Shown: piece by piece, positions 12,228 through 23,969 of the stretch
How positions within the stretch are numbered: position 1 is the stretch's first letter
Layout of the letters: every line of letters begins with the position of its first letter
From: Rhodosorus marinus
Taxonomy: Eukaryota; Rhodophyta; Stylonematophyceae; Stylonematales; Stylonemataceae
Direction: 5' to 3'
Length of the DNA stretch: 64,000 nucleotides
Assembly (NCBI GenBank): GCA_029953675.1
Contig: JAMWBK010000011.1
Coordinates: forward strand, 310,001-374,000
Made by a program: the position numbers and the translations under genes
The notes under the pieces: model-generated
What the model saw: the letters and a program-made list of their open reading frames with translations, nothing else
What the model was told of the DNA's origin: nothing
The model's database searches: none

Positions 12228-13054
12228 CTAGCAAAGCAGCTCTTTCGGCCTTACGTCTTTGCTGCAAGCGGCTGGAATCCAGACTTTGTTTTCTATTTCG
12301 TCTTGTAGTTGGTTCGGCGCCCATCCTGATGGTTCCAGTTTTACGTGAGACGGAGGACTCCTCGGGAAATTGGTTGTGAGTTGGTTTGGACCACTCTTAC
12401 CGCAGTAGCGTAGGAATACTTTGACCCTTTCTGGATTGATGGTACCTCTCTCAGCAGCCTCGAGGATTTCCTCGTAACCGCCGCAGAATACGCCTGGGAA
12501 GACTTCGGCGGTGTTTCGGAGATCCGCGTAATCGTGGATGAAGAACAGGGTCTCGCCGACGTCGCCTCCGAAGTAGATTCGATTGTTTGACAGAGCATTT
12601 GGTTCCGTTGACATCTGTGGATTCCGCCAGTGGGGGTCAGTCGTGTTCGCCAAAACGGGGAACCAGAAAGGGCAGTGATCAAGAAACCTACGCTTTTCAG
12701 CTGTGTTTTCATTCTCTTATTGATTATGATCCCATGAGCTCCGTCCTCGTCAGACTGGAGAAGGAGAATCACCGCGTGCCTGAAATAGACTTGATTTTCA
12801 CCAAAAAAATTCGGGTTGGCCAGCAGCAAGCACCCCGGTTCGGCGGAAGTCAGTAGATGACACCATTCACAGTCTTTCTTAACCGCCACGTCCCTCTCCC
12901 CCAGCACCAACTTCGCCCGAAACTCTCTCCAATCCCCGGTACACAACCCTCCTTCCACAGATTCACTCCATACACGACTACACCTGCTCCCCCTTCGCCT
13001 CCTCACGCGACAACGCTCTGTCAAATGACTCCCACTACCAATAAATCCCAACAT
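12228..13054 (-). CDS. AlgH/UPF0301 (YqgE) family protein, three exons
   Basis: Exons 13054-12692, 12614-12401 and 12325-12228 give about 224 residues. The UPF0301/AlgH family occurs in bacteria, plants and algae; its biochemical role is unknown. The core begins at PGCLLLANPNFFGENQVYF, then AVILLLQSDEDGAHGIIINK at the end of exon 1. Exon 2 has IYFGGDVGETLFFIHDYADL and EVFPGVFCGGYEEILEAA, and the exon 2/3 junction gives RYCGWAPNQLQDEIENKVW, matching the family's GxxGWxxGQLexEi block. The start is the first ATG of the frame. The roughly 70-residue N-terminal extension is rich in Arg, Ser and Gly, suggesting organelle targeting, but it has no clear cleavage motif. Confidence 0.88.
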
Positions 13055-14136
13055 CTTCCCACCACATAAATACCTTTCCCCAAACAGATAATCTTCGCCA
13101 CCCACCCTCCGCTCTCCCCGACTCACTCCATGATATCTCTCCAATCAACCACTCAAACAATCTAAGTCAAACCAAAATTCATCCTCTGATGATATCTAAA
13201 CTTAGCAAGATCTCCTCCGCCCTCCCTCCTCCCCCCCCATCAGCAAAACTACCCTGCTGCTGCGAAAGCAGAGCCCCCGTCCACCCACCCCATCAGTTGA
13301 AACATTGAAAACGAGATCTTACCGAGCACGCAAATATTTTTAAAAGCTTACTTCACGAGATAAACCAAATACGAACTCACTATCTGTGATGTTTATTGAA
13401 TTAGTTTGCTAAAAGTAGGGTTTGTTTGATGATTTGTACTTTAAAAAGCATCATGGCGAGATCTGGTGACGTTAAAATTTAATATCATGAGTGAGATACG
13501 CATTTATTGCGGATTACTGTGCAAAAGGATGGAAAATTCCGGTTTTGAAGGGGCTTGTGTGGCGATGTTAGTTTTTTGTTGTTTTAGCCGTTTTGGGGCT
13601 ACGTGGTAGTCAGGGGTTTCTGGGGAGAACTCTACAACGGAAGGCGAGACGGTAGTTGCAAGGTTTACTGTTTTCGCTAAGACGCATAGACAGAAATCTT
13701 TACCGAAATCCTTACCGCCTGGATTAGGAGCTCGTAGATCTCTGCAGAGAGAGGAGGTCACAGGGTTCTTGACCTAGCTCGGAAAGCCATCGTGCTGGGA
13801 GTCGTGGATGGCAAGAGATTCTAGACCCAAATTGGGGCCATCTGAGAATTTATACTTTTGTTTATGTTTTTATAATGTATCTGGACGCGATTGAGCCTAG
13901 AATATTCCTTTTACGTGCAAGCCGCACCATAATATTGCGGAAGCTTCTGCAGAACCGATCGGGTGTGTCCTCCCGGTCGACGTTTTCGTTTCGTTTTTGC
14001 TTTTGCCCACGGGGATGGTGCTCAGTGGACTGATCACTTCATTGGATGCAGATTTAAACATAATCCGTCCAGGTACCCTGAATTGTCCTTAGGACCGGTG
14101 CTCATAGAGCGAGCAAACTGGGAGAGCGGCGGCCCT
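13055..14136. other. AT-rich spacer upstream of the AlgH gene
   Basis: Contains the AlgH promoter. A CTGCTGCTGCGAAAGCAG element near 13255 resembles the hairpin found upstream of two FG-GAP genes. No further gene can be supported. Confidence 0.35.
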
Positions 14137-14170
14137 CAGCTCAGGTCAAGGCGTTCCTTGACCTGAGCTG
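14137..14170. repeat. Perfect inverted repeat, 15-base arms, 4-base loop
   Basis: Arms at 14137-14151 and 14156-14170 (CAGCTCAGGTCAAGG and its exact reverse complement) flank the loop CGTT. No gene is adjacent. It could be the end of a decayed mobile element, a hairpin in an RNA, or a terminator-like structure. Confidence 0.85.
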
Positions 14171-14399
14171 TAGGCATTGCCGAATAAAGGCTACGCGGTG
14201 AGATGGATGTCGAGCAATGGATTATTCAGTTGGGGATGGCGAAGAAGGCCACAGCGCACATTACAGAGAAGCTCAAGTTCAGCGTGGAGAAAGACGCCAC
14301 GATTCGAAAGGTGTCAAAGCACACCATCTCGTTTCCTCGGCCATTCGCAGGACCATCCTTGGTTTTCAGAGATGGCGGATAGCATCAGCCTACTAGCTA

Positions 14400-16090
14400 G
14401 CCTAAACCTAGCGCAAAGCTCAAGTCACAAAAGCATCCTCTCAGCGAGAGCACAAGGAGAGGTTACCCTTGTCCCCTTCGCGCAGTAAAATTCCGGGAAC
14501 CAGACGTACTCGCACTATAGACTGCTTGGGAGCAGCGTTGCAATCCGCAACCTGCAACCCAACATATACAGTTTGTGCAACCTCGACTGAAGTTGAGGAT
14601 ATCCGCACTCTACCCCAAGATGACTGGTTTCGAGACACCCCCAAACAGGTGAAGCCAATTGGACACCTTACAACGCCCAAAACGCTTTGTATGGTGTGCA
14701 AAAAAATAGGTTGCCACTCCAACCCGGCGGAGTAGCAATGCGTATGAACTGCATGCAACATCCGTCCCCTGTTCTTTTATCCAATTCATAGTTCAAGCAG
14801 CGGACGAATCCCGAGTTCTGTCGCCCCCTCCTCAAAACTAAAAGCCTAGCTACGGCGGATAGCTTGAGCCAACCCGCTCGCCACCAAAGCTCGGAGGTGC
14901 CAGGTCACACAAGCTTCCTCTCAACGCCGCCTCGAAGAGAGCGTAAGCAGAAGCGAACGGATTCTCCCCTTTGGACAATCAAAATCACCAGATATACAAT
15001 AAACACTGCCTCCAATCCTCATCCCGCAACTCATCAAATACAATTTTTGGAACCTCGACTAAAGTTATGGAGTGCCCGCCCACTTACACCCCCAAGATGA
15101 GAAGTTTCGAGACAGGCCCGAAAGTGGATGAAAGCAACTTTGTACACCTCAGTCAAAAAAAAAAATCTCTTGTATGGCCTGCAGAAAACTAGGTCGCCCA
15201 ACTCAAACCGATCATATAACCAGCAGATGGCAATACGTATGAAGAACATAAAACATCTGTGTCCCCTTTTCTTTTCTCGAATTCATAGCTGATCAAGCAG
15301 CGGACGAAACCCGAACCCTGTCGCCCCCGCACTCAACCCCACCCACCCCCAAAAAACAAAAGAATTCAAAGCAGCAGCCCGGGAAAGAAAACCAGTTTTG
15401 ATTCACCCCGCCGATCAACTATCTGACACGCTCTTGGGGAAGCTCTACCAATACCACAAAATCTGTTTCCAATGAAAGGCGCTCGTGGCGGTCTTCCTCA
15501 AAACAGGGACCAATTGACTAAAATTTCTGAAACGTGCAAGAGAGACTGACTCCAGTCAACCCCTTCTCTCTCCCCTTGTCTCAACCAAAAGTATGCCCGA
15601 TTCCACCAAATGCGGAAAACTAGGTCGCCCACCTATCACGGATGCGTACCCAGCGCCGATGGCAATACGTACGTACAACACAAAACGTTTGTCACCCTTT
15701 CTCTTCTCCAATTCATCGCTCAAGCAGCGGACGAAACCCCTAGTCTTGTCTCACCCCTCCACCCCCAACAAGACGAATATTCAAAGAAGCAGCCAGCAAA
15801 AAGAGACCAGTTTTGATTAACCACGCTCATCAACTAGCTGACACGATCTCTTTGGAAGTTTTACCAGAAAACACGTTTCCAACGAAAAGCGTTGTTCCTC
15901 AAAACAAGGACAAATCGACTAAATTTCTGAAAACTAGCAAACGATTGACTCCTAACCATCTCTTTTCTCCCTCTTCGTCCTTAAAACAAGGACCAGTTGA
16001 CTAAATTTCTGAAAACTAGTAGAGGTTTTAGACTACGAACTCCGCCCAACCTCTTTTCTCCTCTCGGACTGCACCAAAAGCACATCCGAT
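14400..16090. repeat. Degenerate tandem duplication, unit about 420-480 bases
   Basis: Several blocks recur in the same order. Phrases such as CAAGCAGCGGACGAA occur near 14795, 15296 and 15720; AACCTCGACT...AAGTT occurs near 14579 and 15050; the block containing GACCAGTTTTGATT occurs near 15390 and 15805. Copies are heavily diverged, and no frame is shared by all of them. I see this as decayed non-coding tandem repeat. Confidence 0.7.
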
Positions 16091-18149
16091 TCAACGACTT
16101 GAGCAGCTCGTGAAACAATCGCCACCGTCATCACACAAGATCAGCGACAACGACTTCCTGGAACGAGGCACACAAATGTACCAAAAAAACAATAACAATT
16201 GAAGGTGGTGTTTGCTTTGGGAGAATCTCAGGGGCATGTTTGGCCCGGAGGATTTGATAAGCACGAATTTAGTTGACGGACAGAGACAACGTTGGGGATC
16301 CGATAAGTATCCTCCCCTCTGGTTGGAGGGACAAGTGTCGGAACGATCGTTTGAGACTTGCAGGTTTTCCCCGTTTTCCAAAAAAGCGAAAACAAACACC
16401 CACACACACTCTCGTGCACTACGTAAAGCGACAAACCTGGTGGCCTTCAAATGTTCACTCCGGCCTCCGCGCAGTTGGTGAATCTTCTTCCCGCCTCCGA
16501 TGAAAGGAGGCAGAACAAAAGCGGGTGGGCGCTTGGCTCTCTCACCTTCCTCTTGTTTTTACAGCAGTGCAAAAAAACACAAGGAGGCCGTAACGACGAC
16601 AAAGGATATGAAAAACCCCTTCCTCATCCCCTCTTCCCGCACCGTTGTCCCCAACAAAATATGCCCACGACCTCGAATGACGCCGTCATTTCCCAAAAAT
16701 TACCTCCCAACAGATACTAATAGACCATATTTTCATTTATCGCACAGCTCACTCCAAAATCACTGCATGGACCAATAAATTCCTTCCCAATAAGCAACGA
16801 AAAGTAAAAGCCATTACAATTTATTTTAATTCACATGCATCTCCACTTACAAAACGAGCACAAATCCATGGACAAACTATTGCTCCGGTCACATTTCCAA
16901 AAAAAAAAGAGGCTTTCCATGCTCAGGTGATGAAAGTAAAGTAAATTCAGGGATTTCGTTAAGGATTGTAAATGCCTTATAAATTCTGTTGGTTTTATAA
17001 GGTCCGGCACAGTTCGGCTGGGGAGTACAGTTTTAAAGGGATGCCCTCAAAATGACAACGAAAATATGGGATTGTTTAAAACTTTATAGCAATTTATAAG
17101 TCGATGAAAATCCTCGCTGTAAAAACGAAATTGGGTTAAAAAGAAATCAAATTTCTAGTGTTGGTGGGTGGATTTTGAATAAATATAAAAATATTAAGGT
17201 CCATAAAAACTGCACTCTTCTCGTGTACTTTGATATTAACCAAACCCCCCCGCGCTTATTTGTTGAGAGAGGGGGGATATTTCTTATGAAAAAACATTTA
17301 TATATATTAGGATTTTTTGTGACAAAAAAAATCAGGGTGGGTAGTTTTGTTCAGATTACTCAAGTATGAAACGTAGACCCTTTTTTGGAGAAAACGCATA
17401 GCTCGAATTAACAGGTAAGAGGAGCGGATGTGGCATCGGGGAGTAACTGTTTTAACTGTTTGATACTGAACTAGGATTGAAATAATAAAATAATAATATA
17501 GTATATATGCTATATGGAAGAATAATTAGATTGTCGTTCGCGAGAATAGGATTTGAAACAAGGGGGGACGGATTTAGGTGCGCTTCACAAGGGGGTATTG
17601 CGCATGGGTGAGACTTGGAACTGTCTTGACAATCTTCTATTAGCGGGTAAGTCAAGATTCCTTTTGGATGGAATCTCTTCTATTTTTTTGGTCAGCAGCT
17701 CGATGCTGGATTGGATCGGGATGATCGTTACAGTCGTCGTTTGGAAGTGACGAGAGGGGTGGATGTCAATGCGGTACGTAGTTGAAAGACAAGAGTGCGA
17801 TCCTACTCTGTGTGGGCGCTGCTAACATCTGGGAGCGAAAGTTGTTATATTTTGAAAACAACTCTCTCGTACACCCTTCTTTTGAGGAACTCTGAGGGGG
17901 GAACGCGGGGGTATCCATTTACTACGTAGTTCCTGAACTGAGCAAGAACACAGCGTGTCGGATTCTTTCCAAACTCCTGTCGCTCCCTCCACCAAACAGT
18001 ATACAAACATATCAACCAGGTGTACCCGAATGGACCCATATCCTCGATATGCCTGCTCAATACTTCCCGTACGATCATGCATCTTTCATGCATAGACTTG
18101 CTGCCAAGTGCCCTATATGACATCTTCGTTCCAAAATCGTCCCACTCCC

Positions 18150-18391
18150 CCCTCTATCGCCCTCTAAGTACCAATTACACGCCAAGCTGAGTATCCGAAG
18201 AAAACCACCTCGTGCAACACTTGCACACAGAAAGGAAAAGATAAAGTGTAATATGTCTTCACCCCAACCTCCCCCTATCGCCCTTAAATTACCAATTACA
18301 CACCAAGCTGAGTATCCGAAGAAAATCACCTCATGGAACACTTGCACACAGAAAGGAAAAGATGATGTTTAATATGTCTTCACCCTAACCT
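18150..18391. repeat. Direct tandem repeat, 121-base unit, two copies
   Basis: The block containing ACCAATTACAC and CAAGCTGAGTATCCGAAGAA recurs exactly 121 bases later with few mismatches (starts near 18170 and 18291). Both copies end with AATATGTCTTCACCC. High identity indicates a recent duplication. Confidence 0.9.
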
Positions 18392-19278
18392 CCCCCATCC
18401 TTTTCCATAGAAAACTAAAATACATCCCAAACACATTGAAAACGAAGATTATCCAAATTGTCTGAATCTAAATTATGTATACCCCTTTCTCAATATGAAC
18501 AATCCACAATGTTTTCGATCGACCATTCATTCCAACAAAAATCCTCTCATCTCCCTCGTCGTCATAGAGAAAGAAAAATAGAAATAGTTTTACCATTCCA
18601 ATCCACCAGCAAGGACCCCCTTTTTAACGTGGAAATACTGTCCATCCATTGGTTGGCGCACTGTTAGCCAAAAAAAAGAAAAAACCCATCGTCAAATTTT
18701 TTTCTTATAAATATATTTGAAAATCCACTTTTCTCCGTTTTTATCTTCTTCTCATCCGTGTAAAAAAGTATTTTTTGTACATATAAGCAATCATTAAAAA
18801 CTCTACTATAATATTGAATATCCAATAAGTAATTTTCCGACATATCCAAAATCTTTAAATATACAAGAAATGATAAAGCAGCTTTTGCTCCCAATTAAAA
18901 AACTTCAGATATACAATTCCCTTGCTCAACTTGTCTGATCCCCTCTTATCGTCCGGTATTAATATGAACAACAGGTCCATTTGTAATTAAAAATAGAATA
19001 ATACTTGACCTGTGAAGTATATCACAAGCCCCCTTATCTTTCCATGTTAAAATGGACCTTCAAAACTATTATGGAATAAATGAATACGCTTTTCGAGTCC
19101 GAAAGAGATTTCGTGTCTGTTTTTTATATTTTAATTGAATCCTTTTTCAGGGTTTGTTTTTTCATGGCTATTTTTTTTACTTATCATGAAAAAGATGGAC
19201 TGAATATGTGAAAATTTGTTTGAAAAAGAGCAAAAGGCCGTTTTGCAGGGGTTTGGGTGGAGGTTTTGGTGGAAAGGG

Positions 19279-19285
19279 TATATAA
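19279..19285 (+). promoter_or_regulatory. TATA box of the zinc-finger gene
   Basis: TATATAA preceded by a GT-rich stretch, 167 bases upstream of the ATG at 19452. Confidence 0.5.
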
Positions 19286-19451
19286 CCAGTGGGTGGGGGA
19301 GGGTGAGGCGCGGCGGACTAGCTGAGGTTAGGGGGACGGGTAGAAGTGAGATGTAGGTTGAGGAGGGAATTCTTGAAAGGGTGTGAGTCTGTGTGTTGTT
19401 TGGATTAGTGACTGCGTTGTTGTTTTTTTGGTTTTGTGTTGGTATTGAACG

Positions 19452-19937
19452 ATGACGGGGAGGAAGGTTGAGAAGCGGTGCTTGGCGTGTGGAAGAACTT
19501 TCAAGTACCGGTATCTTCTGGAGCAGCATAACAGAGTGCACAGTGGCGCTACTCCGTATGTGTGCAAGGAGGTTGATTGTGGTAGGACCTTCAAGTGGCT
19601 GTCGAGCTTGAAGGCGCACTTGAAGAGCCACGTTGTGAACAAGACCATCGGCGACGAGGTTGCCGATGAGGCGAGCCTGACGACAGCAAAGTCGCGCAAC
19701 ACTGGGCTGGAGACTATTCTGGAGGATCTTTTTGATCCAGTAGCTCCTATCGACGAGGAGGAGGCTCTCGATGTTTTCACTGAAGAGAGTGATCCGTGGA
19801 AGACGGAAGACAATGGAAAGCCCTTCGGCTCGCAGGAAGACGCAAATTTCGACGCGTGCTTCAACTTGCTGGACATGGATGGAACCTACTCTGCCTACAT
19901 GGACACGTTCCTCACTGTTATCCCCGAGCAAGTTTAG
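19452..19937 (+). CDS. Two-finger C2H2 zinc-finger protein
   Basis: Single-exon gene of 161 residues. Residues 10-31 form one classical finger (C-LA-C...H-NRV-H). The linker HSGATPY follows, close to the TGEKPY-type linker, and then a second finger (C-KEVD-C...H-LKS-H) of the four-residue Cys spacing seen in TFIIIA-like proteins. Both fingers share RTFK before the recognition helix. The rest is strongly acidic (DEEEALDVFTEESD), with a hydrophobic/acidic C-terminal stretch that could act as an activation domain. It is probably a DNA-binding transcription factor; its target is unknown. A clear TATA box lies upstream. Confidence 0.88.
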   Translation: MTGRKVEKRCLACGRTFKYRYLLEQHNRVHSGATPYVCKEVDCGRTFKWLSSLKAHLKSHVVNKTIGDEVADEASLTTAKSRNTGLETILEDLFDPVAPIDEEEALDVFTEESDPWKTEDNGKPFGSQEDANFDACFNLLDMDGTYSAYMDTFLTVIPEQV

Positions 19938-20741
19938 CCCTCGTTAGACCTCGCTCTGCGAAGAAACAACTCGTTGCATATATTGATTTTAACTTGTGTA
20001 CCTAACAACCAATATAAAGAATATTAATCTTTTTTTCGAAAAAAGAAAGGAAATCTACGGCGTAGGAAGAGTTGTACAATCTCGACGCATACCTATAGCT
20101 GTCCCGGAAAAGCCACTAGAAACGCACTCCGCGCAACAAGCTATTGCCGCTTCCGCGTCAAGCCTTAGCCAGCCAGCCAGCCTTAGCCGGGCTCTTGCTG
20201 TGTGGGGGGGATTGCAGGGCAGCGCTGAATTCTGTTGGAATGCTAACCGTCGCAACACACAGCGAGGAAGGGACATTGGCGTTCCACAAAAGCGAACAAG
20301 GGTCTATGTGCAGGGTGCCTTTTCCAGCAGGTTCCGGCACGGTGATGCGAAAGAAGCTCATGACGAGGTTTGTGAAAGCTCGGAAACCTGATTCCTTGTC
20401 TTGGATCTCGCAACCTAGGTCATTTATTAACCCTGAAACACTCTGTAAAAGACGTCCCGTTCGAAAAAGCAGTGTCGCAGTCCAAGATCAACAACCATGC
20501 CAATCGCGAGCACGTTTCTCGCACAGAGGTGCCGGCAATAGGGGAGCAAACATATATACCATGCCAACACACATCAGACGGTTCAAGCGAACAGAAGATT
20601 CGGAGGTTAGCGGTCCAACTCCTGTTTCGTAGTGTGCATCCCTTCCTCCCTGCGCTTCTACGGATATGTAGACTAATAAGTATAAACGATCGTTCGGTTG
20701 TGCAAAACCGATGAGCTGTATCCAACGAGAAAAATGCATGA
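19938..20741. other. Spacer between the zinc-finger gene and FG-GAP gene 1
   Basis: About 800 bases between converging genes. It contains a short CCAG repeat near 20170. No gene supported. Confidence 0.4.
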
Positions 20742-22448
20742 TCAAACAGGACACCACAACTTTCGAGTTCCTTTCTTAACTATTTCACAACTCCGACCTT
20801 TCGGGCATCCCGTGCTTCTGCAGGGGTCGACTTTCCTGCTGCAGTTCATTCCGGTGAAGCCCGTCTCGCACTTGTCGTAGAACAGCCCAGTCACGACCTT
20901 CTTGTTGCGTCCTTTTAGCATCCTAAACGACTGAACCCCACCCGGGTAGTCTACTGAAACAGAGTACGATGCTGCACCACACTTGCCAATTCCAAAGTGC
21001 ATACGGGTACCCGCACTAACACTGTGGGACTGACCATTGGAGCCCACGCGCTGCGCAGTCCTCCGGTCTCCGCACCTAACTGTCACCACAGCACCCATGG
21101 GATGTCTGTCCCAATTCGCAAACGCCTGTTGTGCTCCCGCCCGCGGTCGGCCTACGAGCACAGTTACATAATCATTGTCAAAGTACGGCGTCTGGTTCTC
21201 GTACAACCTCCACGTCGCGTTCCTCGGTCCGACGAGCATGTCCATTCTGCCATCCTCGTTGTAGTCCAAGGCGATTGCTGTGTTCCCGTCCTCGAAATTG
21301 AAGGGTGATTCAGTCCCATGTTTCCCGGCAACCTTAAACTTGCCGTTCTTCTGGTTCAGAAGTAGGAGATCGTTTTTCCTCGGCTCGTTGAACGCCGTTT
21401 GCACCACCACGTACAGGTCCATGTATCCGTCAAGGTTGAAGTCGCCCGCCGTAACGTGATAGTGACGTCCCTCCAGTCTTATCCCTGCTCGCTGACTAAT
21501 GTCCTTGTACTTGCCGTTCGTCTTCTTGAACAAGAGATCATTGGAGCCGACGGCTCCCCAGGCACGTCCTCGGGCAATGTACAGTTCGAGACGGCCGTCC
21601 CCGTCGATATCGACCTCACAAGCGCAGCGTGCATCCTTGTAACCTTCACGGGAGTTATTAGTTTCCCGAATTTCGGGCAGAATGCCGTCGGCAAGCCTGA
21701 ACTTAAAAGGCGCGGTCCTCACGTACAGCTTTACACCATTGAAACCCATGAACAGGACATCCATGTGCCCGTCATCATTGGCATCCAGCGGATATACCCA
21801 ATAGGGCTCCGCAGCCTCCAACCCAGTGTTCTCGCGGACACGGTACCTTCCTTTACCAAGATTCTCATATACAACATGTTTCTTGGCAGGTCCGTTCGGG
21901 ATCCGTTGATTGGCAAAAAGAACGTCCAGGTCTCCATCAAGATCCATGTCAATCATTGCCATAGATCGTGCCCTAAACGAGGCCTCATTAAACCCATAGT
22001 CACCGCGCTGTACCTTCCACTCCCTCCCCGGCTGCTGGGTGACGATCAACGGAATAGCTGGATTTTTACCATTACTGCCTCCCTGAGTCACTATAATGTC
22101 GAGCAGGCCATCGCCATTCAAATCATCCGCAGCAGTAGCGTGGTAGTCTCCTCTGACGAGGCTCCCAAGCCTTCCCTTTTCAAAGCCTTTCTTGCATCTT
22201 CCCCAGTAGAAATCGATGGGGCTCCCATGGTTCCCCAAAATGAGATCCACGCACCCGTCTCCATCCACATCATAAATCGAGCTGCCCCAGTACTTGTTCC
22301 CCTCCGGCCTCCACTCGTTCATCTCACTTCTCGGAATCAGCCCCTTCCGAACAGTCACGTCCTTGAACGTCGGCTTGCGGATCCCCTGACCAAGCGCAAA
22401 ATAGAAAAAGCTCACAAGGAGCACGATCCCAAGTCCCTTCATCATCAT
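20742..22448 (-). CDS. Secreted FG-GAP/VCBS + ASPIC/UnbV protein, copy 1
   Basis: Single-exon, 568 residues. A signal peptide (MMMKGLGIVLLVSFFYFALGQ) is followed by an N-terminal block (WGSSIYDVDGDGCVDLILGNHGS) and about six FG-GAP/VCBS-type repeats with DxDxDG or DxNxDG calcium-binding loops (DVDGDG, DLNGDG, DMDLDG, DANDDG, DIDGDG, DFNLDG, DYNEDG). The ASPIC/UnbV domain follows (MGAVVTVRCGDRRTAQRV...GQSHSVS...MHFGIGKC). A cysteine tail of about 45 residues (CETGFTGMNCS...CPKGRSCE) resembles the end of an EGF module. Twin N-glycosylation sites are NATW and NQTP. Such proteins in animals (CRTAC1 type) are extracellular matrix components; the role here is unknown. It is separated from the main array by the cupin region. 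A TATATG element lies about 95 bases upstream of the ATG. Confidence 0.9.
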   Translation of the reverse strand: MMMKGLGIVLLVSFFYFALGQGIRKPTFKDVTVRKGLIPRSEMNEWRPEGNKYWGSSIYDVDGDGCVDLILGNHGSPIDFYWGRCKKGFEKGRLGSLVRGDYHATAADDLNGDGLLDIIVTQGGSNGKNPAIPLIVTQQPGREWKVQRGDYGFNEASFRARSMAMIDMDLDGDLDVLFANQRIPNGPAKKHVVYENLGKGRYRVRENTGLEAAEPYWVYPLDANDDGHMDVLFMGFNGVKLYVRTAPFKFRLADGILPEIRETNNSREGYKDARCACEVDIDGDGRLELYIARGRAWGAVGSNDLLFKKTNGKYKDISQRAGIRLEGRHYHVTAGDFNLDGYMDLYVVVQTAFNEPRKNDLLLLNQKNGKFKVAGKHGTESPFNFEDGNTAIALDYNEDGRMDMLVGPRNATWRLYENQTPYFDNDYVTVLVGRPRAGAQQAFANWDRHPMGAVVTVRCGDRRTAQRVGSNGQSHSVSAGTRMHFGIGKCGAASYSVSVDYPGGVQSFRMLKGRNKKVVTGLFYDKCETGFTGMNCSRKVDPCRSTGCPKGRSCEIVKKGTRKLWCPV

Positions 22449-23119
22449 AGCTTCCTACAGAGAGACCTCACCTCCCAACAAACAAGATCACTACCTCCCC
22501 AACACCCCCTGCAGACCAAGAGCTTTCACAGTCTTCCGTTCATATAGTCAAAAACCTACCGCGTCCTACCTCAAGACAACCTTGACGTAAAACGCACAAT
22601 CAGATATCGTCACAAAACAATGAGGAAAACAGAAACAGTCGCCTCCGGACGACGTTTCCTTGTCACTCCAACCCGACCATCCAGGTCGCTGTAACATTGG
22701 CCTTTATCGTTTGGCCCGAGTGAGTCATGGGCAAAAAACTCCAACGTCACACATCATCGGTAGACGGAAGACCATGCTCACGTATAGGAGAGCTCCAAGA
22801 AAACACGATATTTTTAATGTTGGAAGAAATCTGCCAGGCCACACTTCAATCCTAACTGTGGTGTGGCCTTACAAATCCTTGCCATCAATCCCCTCCCCCT
22901 CCCCTTATCTCCAGGCTAAGCTGGCGACTGGCTCAGGATATAAGTTTTGTTGATAAAATTATGAGGTGGATATGAAAATTTGGTTGTGTTTTATAAGCCC
23001 GTTAAGGTATTGGAATGTTTTCTTGTTTGTTTCTGATAGTTTCGACTGCATAATGGAGGAGCTTGATTGGCTTTCGCCTCGCGTGGCGAAAATGCGACCG
23101 TTTGTAAGGAAAAATTGAA

Positions 23120-23515
23120 GCGAGTTTTCGGATTGCATCTGTCGATTAACAAGTGATTCATAATCCTTTGAAAAACAGGCGGTCTTTGGGATGATCTTTG
23201 CGGCTTATTTGCACTAAATGCATGCAGAAATACCAGTTTTCGAAGACGTACCGGGAGTGCTTAATTAGAATCATCGTAATTACGTGTAGATCACACGTCG
23301 GTCGTCAGGTGAGCCTATGGAACCAATGGTTGCGTGTTTTCGCAAATTGCGTCTGTCGATTAAACGATGATTCATAATCCTTTCAAAACAGACTGCCTTT
23401 GTTTTGATCTTTGCGGTTTATTTGCACTAAATGCGTGAAGAAATATGGTTTTTGAACACCTAGCGAGTCTGCTTATTAGAATCATGGTAATTACGTGTTG
23501 ATTTCACGTCGGTTG
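23120..23515. repeat. Direct repeat, unit about 214 bases, two copies
   Basis: A block beginning GC[A/G]TCTGTCGATTAA, followed by GATTCATAATCCTTT, TTTGCACTAAATGC and TTAGAATCAT, starts near 23135 and again near 23349. Copies have diverged by substitutions and small indels. Confidence 0.85.
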
Positions 23516-23969
23516 AAGCTGGATTCAGAATACTTTTAGATATCTTAAAATATGTTCGCGTTTGACAAGATATTCTATTACTTGTTAGATATGTACAAAT
23601 ATGTTTGTTTGAGTGCTTTATCTTGAGCTACCTCAGATATCTCTGAAGTTTGTTGCGAGTCCTGCAAAGTGGGAAGCTAGCCTCCCAGCGGGATGAGACA
23701 AGGGAAGAACGTTCAGAGGGGCTCCTATGTCAGAAACGTGGCACAGCGGCTCTTGAAGGGACCAAAAGAAGTCGTGAACGGTCCGAAGGGAACAAGAAGA
23801 GTTGTGAACGATCGACGAAGTCAGGAAAGAGCCTATATATCCCGAATCACCGTAGAGTAGAACCTCTCGACCGTGCCGTTCGTAGTTGGATGAAATGCCG
23901 AGGTTACCGATCGAGATATTCCAAGTGGCCCACACAATGTAAATAACAGCGCGTTGTCGTCCAATATTT

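Larger units (their letters stand above)
16091..19451. other. Gene-poor AT-rich region
   Basis: About 3.3 kb without a supported gene. It holds a 121-base direct repeat listed separately, scattered poly-A/T runs, and a minus-strand 92-codon frame at 17845-18123 that starts with ATG but has no recognisable domain. The last 250 bases are GT-rich on the plus strand and lead into the zinc-finger gene. Confidence 0.4.

Noticed and set aside
21399-22547. 382-codon open frame on the plus strand opposite FG-GAP gene 1
   Set aside because: Antisense shadow of a conserved gene; similar long antisense frames lie opposite other copies because of codon bias, and the translation has no domain.
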